The notes beneath the pieces were generated by a model. That model was not told where the DNA came from, made no database searches, and worked only from the letters and a program-made list of their open reading frames with translations. A DNA stretch of 64,000 bases from Tribonema minus (taxonomy: Eukaryota; Sar; Xanthophyceae; Tribonematales; Tribonemataceae). A program made the translations under genes and the position numbers. This document shows, piece by piece, positions 60,101-64,000 of this stretch. The stretch's first letter is position 1. Every line of letters begins with the position of its first letter. The stretch covers positions 62,001-126,000 of the forward strand of contig JAFCMP010000516.1 of NCBI GenBank assembly GCA_017506865.1, written 5' to 3'.

Positions 60101-61098
60101 TCGGTACTCAATACGCAACGCGAGACTAGTCGACGATGCTGTGCACAGCGGCCATGTGTCCATCGGCAAGAGCCTGAAGACAGTGCGGGTGCTTCTGGAA
60201 TAGCTGCTGCTGAACTTGTGTGCTGATTACTTTCAGGTGCTGATATCCCCCCTCCCCCTGCACAGTCAACTGTATGCTTCACTGATTGTAACATAGATCA
60301 TCAAACCCCTGGCTGCCTGCCAGAGTGCTGAAATTGCATGCACATCCTCAGCAACAAGCTATGGACGGCCCATCGTTGCATCTGTGGGCGCCGAAGGCAT
60401 GCCCTCCTGCGCAGCGCGTACATCATCACGAGCAAGTAAAGTGATGGCACGTCATTGCTGGCGCGCACCTTTTGTCCTGGAGGGGGCTTTTCCAAGTCCG
60501 TGCCCTCCTTCTCCAGGCGCGTTCGATGCGGAAGCCCGTGCACTGACACCAGTGCCCTGTGCACTGCCTCGCACTCCTCGGGCGTGGGACGAGGCCAGGG
60601 CTGGGCCTTGGCCGCACTGCTGCCCCGGCGCCGTTTCCCAGCGGCAGGTTTGCCGCTATCTATGAGCAATGACGCTTTCTCGTCTGACCCCAGCGCTGAT
60701 GCTGCTGGCTCGTCCATCTGCAATTGCTGAGCTGCCGCCTTCCTTGCCGCAGAGCGCGCTGCCTGTCTTGCCGGCTCCAAGTGCTGTGCCTGCGAAGCAT
60801 CTGCCTCGAATTTGACGGTCGCTGCTGGATTCCCAGTGCTACCAGCCAACATCTCCTTGTCAAGCGACCCCACCTCCTGTTTGATATGAGGTACATGCGC
60901 CTCCAGCTTCACCTCTTGCTTCACAACATCTTCCATCTTCACCACAGGTGGCTTGCCGGGCGCCATGGTGGCGAGGGTTGCCGCAGGGGCGAGCCGCTGC
61001 AGGGACACGAAGGGTCTGAAGGCCTCGGCTGTTCGAATCACCAGCGCTGCTGTATACGCCCGCTTCCAAGCTCCGATCATGAGGGTGACCTGATTCAC
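57116..61098 (-). CDS. HhH-GPD DNA glycosylase (endonuclease III-like, At3g47830 type)
   Basis: Four exons: 61098-60469, 59755-59570, 58509-58314, 57327-57116; 407 aa. The first 44 residues (basic, Ala/Arg-rich, before MAPGKPP) could be an organelle presequence; a downstream start at 60966 is possible. Then comes a Lys/Glu/Ala-rich region with KRRRG and, near residue 180, PTPEECEAVHRALVSVHGLP. The catalytic domain follows: RTILSQNTTDKTS, EDSIRCGGLAAIKIARIK, the helix-hairpin-helix LSHFKGVGPKTIACVLMF with the catalytic Lys, and PVDTH with the catalytic Asp. It ends HLNATIPDHLKHDLHVLLVL, HGKTCARC and a final C-P-L, so only part of the Cys cluster remains, as I recall for the plant family. It should excise oxidised bases in base-excision repair. 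Divergent from TAF5. Confidence 0.88.
57405..57800 (-). repeat. Three boundary copies upstream of glycosylase exon 4
   Basis: Copies of acceptor plus exon 4 start (plus strand CACTTCAACTGCTCCTTGGT...CCAGACTG) near 57411-57440, 57552-57605 and 57748-57795; true exon start 57327. The associated intron word CTTTCAGC.GGCTGGTGTT also repeats (57363, 57477, 57663). Confidence 0.85.
58055..58145 (-). repeat. Boundary copy downstream of glycosylase exon 3
   Basis: GCGCTCACTGTGGGTGTCGA and the following GGGGAACTCGGCGCGCCGCAGC repeats the exon 3 end with its donor region (58305-58350). The GT of the donor is altered. Confidence 0.8.
58632..58735 (-). repeat. Boundary copy upstream of glycosylase exon 3
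   Basis: GAGGGCTCGCCGCGTGCGCA...GATCCAGCGCAGAATGGTCTG and the adjacent G-rich intron repeat 58450-58550, that is, exon 3 start, acceptor and poly-C tract. Confidence 0.85.
58960..59515 (-). repeat. Four to five boundary copies downstream of glycosylase exon 2
   Basis: Copies of the exon 2 end (sense EDAIRCGGLAATKIARIK-like) with donor lie at about 59440-59495 (closest), 59300-59365, 59205-59265, 59065-59120 and a trace at 58963-58995; true exon end 59570. Similarity drops steadily with distance. Confidence 0.88.
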
Positions 61099-61231
61099 AT
61101 TTTCTGCAATAGGTGACTCGCCAACTTCAACAACCGGATCGTAAAGAAAAGGACATTGCGCAATGAAGTCTTTCTAATGAGATAAATCAAGGTAGACGCA
61201 TCGGCACAACTGAGTCTTTGAAAGCAGCGCC
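61099..61231. promoter_or_regulatory. Bidirectional promoter region between glycosylase and TAF5
   Basis: Only 133 bp separate the two divergent start codons, so both 5' UTRs and core promoters must share this space. No TATA box is evident. Confidence 0.6.
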
Positions 61232-63464
61232 ATGACAACTCCTGTGAATGTCGAGGCTGCTGTGAAGGCGTACCTACGCTCCCAGGGCTATGAGGATGCT
61301 GCCCGAGCAATGGAAGAGCAGGCCGACAAAATTAAGAGCAACCAGGCGAGACACACTGGCACAGTGAGCGCGCAGCCGGGTACAGAGGCGGCGCGGCGGT
61401 TTGCCCTGTCCTACGGATTTACATCGCCGGAGAAGCTGTCAGAGAGCGTGCTGTTCTCTGGCGTGCTTGAAGGGAAGCCCTCGAGGCTGGTGGAGCTATA
61501 TGGCATGCTGGAGGCGTTCATTGCTGGCTCGCTGGACGCGTACAAGACGGAGTTGAGGAGTGTTGCTTTCCCGGTCTTTGCACACTTCTATCTGGATCTG
61601 GTGCTGCGGGGGGCGGATAAGGAGGCCAAGCAGCTGATGTCAACTTGGGCGGCGGAGCACTCGCTGCACTACGAGGATGAGGCAAGTCGCAAATCCGCCA
61701 TAGCTGCTGGATTAATGCTCCGTGCCACTCCCACGGTAATCAAGTTACGACGTGCACGATCAATGCAGGTGTTCTGTGTGGGACGACTGGAGCTTTCTGC
61801 TTGAAGTAGGTTTTGAGCATGCACACTCCCATACCGCTTCCACTCCACTGCGTGCTGCGCCCCTATGACGAACATGTCAACCAGGCGCATGTGGGCACAG
61901 TAGGTGCTGTCAAATGTCATACAGGCCACCTTACAGAAGGAGCAAAACTCGCATCACTCCATGCATCAGTTTTTGCGATGGAGACGTGCAGCCGGAGCCA
62001 GAGCCGGAGCTTCAGCTCTTCACCAAACTTTACACAGATAAGCCCCGTGAGGTTCGCCGCACAATCCTCTCTGGCACACCAAAGTTTAACGCCGAGGCCC
62101 TCGTGTCCGCCGGCCTCGACGTCGCCAAGGTTCCGCCAAATGTGCGGCAGATGGTTCCGCCAAATGTGTGACGGAACCTTGGCGCCCGGTCTCGACGTCA
62201 CCAAGGTCCCACCCACACATTCGACGGCGCCTTTGTGATGTCAAGGCCGGCAGAGACGAGGGCCTTGGCAATCAACTTTGGTATGCCCGAGCGAACTGTG
62301 CAGCGAACCTCACGGGGCTCATCTGTGTGCAAATTGTTCGAGAGCTGGGGCTCGAGCTCTGGCTCCAGCTCTGGGTCTGGCTCTGGCTCCACGTCCATTT
62401 CCTCTACCGGCTGGCCTGACTTCTCCAAGTGAGGCTGGCACTCCGCATCTTGGAGGTTCTCTGCTCCAAGTTCTTCTCTTTGCGGGGATGAATCATGGTC
62501 TGCAAACTCTTCCTCTTGCTGAGGTGAATGACGGACTCCCGCACAGTCGCTCGGTTGAGCGCGCCCAACACGGTGATTGGATATCGGGCAAGGTGGCCTG
62601 CGTGGGGGCATGGGAGGCACACACGCTCAGACTCACTACCGATGCGAGTTGCCAACAGAGTCACCATCCATCGCACCTTATAAAGCTGCGCTGTTTCAGT
62701 TGCGTGCTGTGTCAGCCATTGCACCACCTGGGCACGCCATGAGGCAAGCAACCTCGCGCGCCGCCTGCGCGCAAGCACTCGGACCTCACTTGCGGATTCG
62801 AGTTGCCGAATGAGTCGCCATCCATCGCTCACCTTATCATCGGCGCCCGATCACAGCCCTCACCCACACGTGCGCGCGCTGTCGGCCGTGACGACGCCGG
62901 AGCATGCCGCGGCGAGCCACCTCGCGCGCCGCCTGCGCACACGCACTCAGACTCACTCACCGATACGAGCCGCCAATAGAGTCGCCATCCGCCGCTCAAT
63001 TTCTCATCGGCCCTCATTCACGATCACACCCTCCACCCGCAGGTGCGCGCCCTGTCCGACGTGACGACGCCGGAGGACGCCGCGGCGGGCGACCTCGCGC
63101 ACCGCCGCCGCACGCACTCAGACTCACTCACTAGTACGAGTCGCCAATAGAGTCACCAACTGCATTTCACCATCTCATGCGCCCCCGAATCCTGTGTCGC
63201 TACGCAGGTGCGCGCGCTGTCGGCCGTGACGACGCCGGAGCACGCCGCGGCGAGCGACCTCGCGCGCCGCCTGCGCGCGCACCCCTTCCGCGTGTCCCTC
63301 TCGCGCACCGCGGGCGCGCTGCTCGACGCCTGGCTCGCGCGCGCGCCGTCGCTGCTGCCGCTCGCAGCAGCGATCAACACGCGCGCGGCGCTGCGCATCG
63401 AGGACCGGCCGCCGCGGCAGCACTTCGAGCCAGCGCTGTGCGGCCCCGCGGGGGATGTTTTTCC

Positions 63465-63497
<33 letters not shown>

Positions 63498-63655
63498 AGA
63501 GGGGGGCGGCGGAGACGGTGCTGTGGCCGGCGCTGCCGGGGGCGCACGTCGCGGCGGCGAAGCGGCGGCGGGGGGACGCGGAGATTACGGGGCAGGGGCA
63601 GCGCGATTTGGCGCTGCTGCTGGACAGCGAGTGGTACGCGGAGTACTTGCGAAAT
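61232..63655 (+). CDS. TAF5: TFIID subunit TAF5, 5' part (runs off window)
   Basis: Exon 1, 61232-61681 (150 aa): a LisH-like start (VEAAVKAYLRSQGYEDAARA), a linker, then the first half of the TAF5 NTD2 domain (SRLVELYGMLEAFIAG...FPVFAHFYLDLV...STWAAEHSLHYEDE). Exon 2, 63208-63655: the second half of NTD2 (VRALSAVTTPEHAAASDLAR, FRVSLSRTAGALLDAWL), then KRRRGDAEITGQGQ and LALLLDSEWYAEYLRN. The exons meet in phase 0 across a GC donor (GAG|GCAAGT). The WD40 propeller expected in TAF5 is beyond the right edge. TAF5 is a scaffold of TFIID (and SAGA in many eukaryotes) for RNA polymerase II initiation. A 30-G run inside exon 2 puts its two halves in different frames. The intron (1526 bp) contains four exon 2 start copies and an inverted repeat. 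Confidence 0.88.
61984..62400. repeat. Inverted repeat in TAF5 intron 1
   Basis: The left arm (about 61984-62150, plus) and right arm (about 62215-62400, minus) encode near-identical peptides when read outside-in: a Pro-Glu/acidic repeat, then DKPREVRRTILSG / DEPREVRCTVRSG, then ALVSAGLDVAKVPPNV / ALVSAGLDITKAPSNV. The arms differ by scattered substitutions. Could be two opposed copies of a gene fragment or the ends of a mobile element. Confidence 0.85.
62532..63207 (+). repeat. Four boundary copies upstream of TAF5 exon 2
   Basis: Copies of intron end plus exon 2 start (GTGCGCGCGCTGTCGGCCGT...) begin at 63043, 62868 (acceptor AG lost) and 62700 (TTTCAG|TTGCGTGC), with a fourth, much decayed copy at about 62532. 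The period is about 165-175 bp; true exon start 63208. Each unit also repeats the CACTCAGACTCACTCAC and GAGTCGCC words. Confidence 0.9.
63467..63496 (+). other. 30-G homopolymer inside TAF5 exon 2
   Basis: The frame entering the tract (from 63208) and the conserved frame leaving it (…LLLDSEWYAEYLRN) differ by one base. A tract length of 29 or 32 would restore continuity, so the length given here may be a sequencing or assembly error. Confidence 0.8.
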
Positions 63656-64000
63656 GTGAGTCGATGAGTGCCTGACAAGCGTGAGTCGCTGGACACTACG
63701 GCTAGGGTTAGGGTCAGGGGCAGCGTGACTTGGCGCTGCTGCTGGACAGCGAGTGGTACGCGGAGTACCTGAGAATTGTGAGTTGTTGGACACTAGGGCT
63801 AGGGTTAGGTCACTAGGGGTAGGGTTAGGGTTTTAGGGTTAAGCGATTTGGCGCTGCTGCTGGACAGCGAGTGGTACTGAGAAATGTGAGTCGCTGGGTA
63901 AAGGACTAGGGCTAGGGTTAGGGTTAGAGGCAGCGCGGGTTAGGGTTAGGCTTAGGGTTAGAGGCAGCGCGACCTGGCGCTGGTGCTGGACAACGAGTGG
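63656..64000 (+). repeat. Boundary copies downstream of TAF5 exon 2, mixed with TTAGGG repeats
   Basis: Copies of the exon end (TGGCGCTGCTGCTGGACAGC, then GAGTGGTACGCGGAGTAC and GTGAGT) at about 63718-63785, 63841-63895 and 63962-64000 (cut by the window edge). They are separated by GGGCTAGGGTTAGGGTCAGG-type blocks at 63700-63717, 63795-63838 and 63905-63960. Confidence 0.92.

Noticed and set aside
62404-62832. 142-codon minus-strand frame in TAF5 intron 1
   Set aside because: It covers the antisense of degraded TAF5 exon copies plus flanking intron; no independent coding evidence.
63700-64000. Chromosome end (telomere)
   Set aside because: TTAGGG-like blocks are short, impure and interspersed with TAF5 exon copies, and the gene must continue past the edge, so these are interstitial repeats.

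Overview
The window is nuclear DNA of a eukaryote, most likely a chlorophyte green alga. Evidence: GC-rich, Ala/Gly-rich coding exons are split by many spliceosomal introns in more AT-balanced DNA. The alpha-tubulin is of green-plant type. The HhH-GPD glycosylase is closest, from memory, to the plant At3g47830 family. There is an AP2-type transcription factor, an EsV-1-7-like Cys/His protein, and interstitial TTAGGG-type telomere-like repeats. No rRNA, tRNA or CRISPR was seen.

Layout. 0-4 kb: a minus-strand nuclear-type protein running off the left edge (possible divergent LOB-like segment), an acidic first exon, and an intronless EsV-1-7-like gene. 5.9-17.9 kb: a roughly 5-kb tandem segmental duplication, each unit carrying a minus-strand F-box-like/ankyrin-like gene; the right copy is intact (698 aa, 3 exons) and the left copy is a pseudogene. 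19.2-32.1 kb: a 12-exon PhoD-like membrane-anchored phosphatase (+). 33.9-36.3 kb: alpha-tubulin (+, 5 exons). 48.3-37.4 kb: a 13-exon glycerol kinase (-) with a C-terminal hydrophobic tail. 49.3-55.0 kb: an AT-hook/AP2-like transcription factor (+) with a non-autonomous hAT transposon (8-bp target duplication) in an intron. 61.1-57.1 kb: a 4-exon DNA glycosylase (-), divergent with only 133 bp of separation from TAF5 (+), which runs off the right edge.

The striking feature is how the long introns are built. In PhoD, glycerol kinase, the glycosylase, TAF5 and, weakly, the AP2 gene, exons are flanked by tandem decayed copies of their own boundaries. Copies of the intron end plus the start of the exon lie upstream of the true 3' splice site. 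Copies of the exon end plus the 5' splice site lie downstream of the true donor. Similarity falls with distance from the exon, and TTAGGG-like repeats are interleaved in several arrays. The introns look as if they grew by repeated tandem duplication across exon edges. Tubulin, the intact ankyrin-like gene and the single-exon genes do not show this.

The genes are unrelated housekeeping or accessory genes rather than a pathway. GC-AG introns and poly-C tracts just before acceptors recur. Exon coordinates were assigned by hand from splice consensus, reading phase and protein-family conservation; no transcript data were available.
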